Under the pieces are notes generated by a model that ran no database searches, was not told the origin of the DNA, and saw nothing but the letters and a program-made list of their open reading frames with translations. Both the position numbers and the translations under genes were made by a program. A stretch of DNA of 64,000 bases from Saccharibacillus sp. JS10 (GTDB lineage: Bacteria; Bacillota; Bacilli; Paenibacillales; Paenibacillaceae): NCBI RefSeq assembly GCF_024436065.1, contig NZ_JANFNS010000005.1, forward strand, positions 124,001-188,000. Direction: 5' to 3'. Below, piece by piece: positions 63,546 to 64,000 of the stretch; the first letter of the stretch is position 1, and the number at the start of each line of letters is the position of its first letter.

Positions 63546-64000
63546 TTATTTCGTCGTTTTGGCAAAAGCGTCCAAACCTTCGTACCGATCGTAATGAATA
63601 TCGTCGGATTGTAGGTATTGAATAATCGACTCCGGAATATCCATACCTTCTTCCAGACTTTTCAGATACCGTTCGTGACTGCCTTGACCCGGATATTGCA
63701 CATGATCGAATCCGGCTGCCGGCTTGATCGCGTTCAGTTCTTTCATCGTACGTGTGATCGAAGCTTGGAAAGGCTGCAATCCGACAAAACGTTCGGGATC
63801 GATCAAAATATAAATCTGTCCCAGATTACGTCCTTCTTGCAGATTATGATACATCGAGCTGACGTCTTTGCCGAACGGAAGTCCTAGCAATACGCCGGAT
63901 AAAATATCGACCATCATCATCAGCCCGTAACCTTTAGGTCCCGCAATCGGCAGCAGACCGCTGACTTGATTCGGATCGGTCGTCGGTGCGCCGTTTTCGT
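63546..64000 (-). CDS. allD: AllD-type ureidoglycolate dehydrogenase (malate/lactate DH family), partial
   Basis: The C-terminal 151 codons of an Ldh2/MDH2-family NAD-dependent oxidoreductase; the start is beyond the right edge. PTTDP...LLPIAGPKGYGLMMMVDILSGVLLG is the family's conserved cofactor and active-site region, and QIYILIDPERFVG and YPGQGSHERYLKS follow in the expected order (the latter includes the PGE/Q..xxR motif). In the ureide pathway AllD oxidises ureidoglycolate to oxalurate, the substrate of the FdrA-DUF1116 transferase. The family also contains malate, lactate and sulfolactate dehydrogenases, but neighbours favour AllD. Confidence 0.82.
   Translation of the reverse strand, partial: ENGAPTTDPNQVSGLLPIAGPKGYGLMMMVDILSGVLLGLPFGKDVSSMYHNLQEGRNLGQIYILIDPERFVGLQPFQASITRTMKELNAIKPAAGFDHVQYPGQGSHERYLKSLEEGMDIPESIIQYLQSDDIHYDRYEGLDAFAKTTK

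Overview
The window looks like chromosomal DNA of a spore-former relative in the Paenibacillaceae, most likely Paenibacillus. The evidence is indirect: AGGAGG-type ribosome binding sites with frequent GTG/TTG starts, YesM/YesN-type sensor kinase and AraC-type response regulator pairs beside sugar ABC transporters, SLH-domain and copper-amine-oxidase-like stalk proteins, an AdaA/AdaB pair, RsbQ, and a large secreted glucanase with discoidin domains. No rRNA, tRNA, CRISPR array, prophage or transposase gene was seen.

Layout. 1-2.3 kb: YesN/YesM two-component pair (regulator cut by the window start). 2.4-8.5 kb: exoA, a secreted coiled-coil protein, a 6-phospho-beta-glucosidase divergent from a WYL-type regulator, a PEP-mutase/isocitrate-lyase family enzyme, and a secreted stalk-domain protein. 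8.8-15.2 kb: a cell-wall amidase, an unusual nested inverted repeat, adaA-adaB alkylation repair, an M20 peptidase, a membrane protein, a cyclase-family hydrolase and an O-methyltransferase. 15.4-18.1 kb: a LysR regulator and then a compact nucleic-acid repair pair, a fused kinase-HD end-healing protein followed by an RNA ligase. 18.2-22.7 kb: PilZ protein, membrane protein, SLH surface protein. 22.8-29.1 kb: a two-component system plus a complete oligosaccharide ABC importer lacking its ATPase, with a catabolite-repression site over its promoter. 29.3-33.3 kb: YfbR-like HD nucleotidase, MORN-repeat protein, an alpha/beta hydrolase with a Cys nucleophile, a TerC metal exporter behind a textbook ECF sigma promoter, and an FMN reductase. 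33.5-38.4 kb: a chemoreceptor paired with a BMP-family lipoprotein, and an RsbQ plus PAS-GGDEF signalling pair. 38.7-43.8 kb: a 1687-residue GH81 beta-1,3-glucanase. 43.9-46.9 kb: small accessory genes. 47.1-52.9 kb: the ribose operon rbsRKDACB. 53.0-64.0 kb: a purine-ureide catabolic cluster.

The best-defined system is the right-hand cluster: AllD-type dehydrogenase (cut by the window end), PucR-type regulator, allantoate amidohydrolase, MFS transporter, alpha/beta hydrolase, a fused FdrA-DUF1116 protein, a DUF2877 protein and carbamate kinase. Together these fit the route allantoate to ureidoglycolate to oxalurate, then phosphorolysis to oxamate and carbamoyl phosphate, which carbamate kinase turns into ATP. 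Two subunits of the probable oxamate carbamoyltransferase are here one polypeptide. The same TGAAAGCGGTT-type element lies upstream of the rbs operon and at three places in the ureide cluster, suggesting shared catabolite control.

The most novel-looking items are the kinase-HD/RNA ligase pair at 16.5-18.1 kb, the FdrA-DUF1116 fusion, the RsbQ/PAS-GGDEF module, the chemoreceptor-lipoprotein pair, and the nested inverted repeat near 10.3 kb. All functional assignments come from reading sequence motifs by eye; no database search was run.
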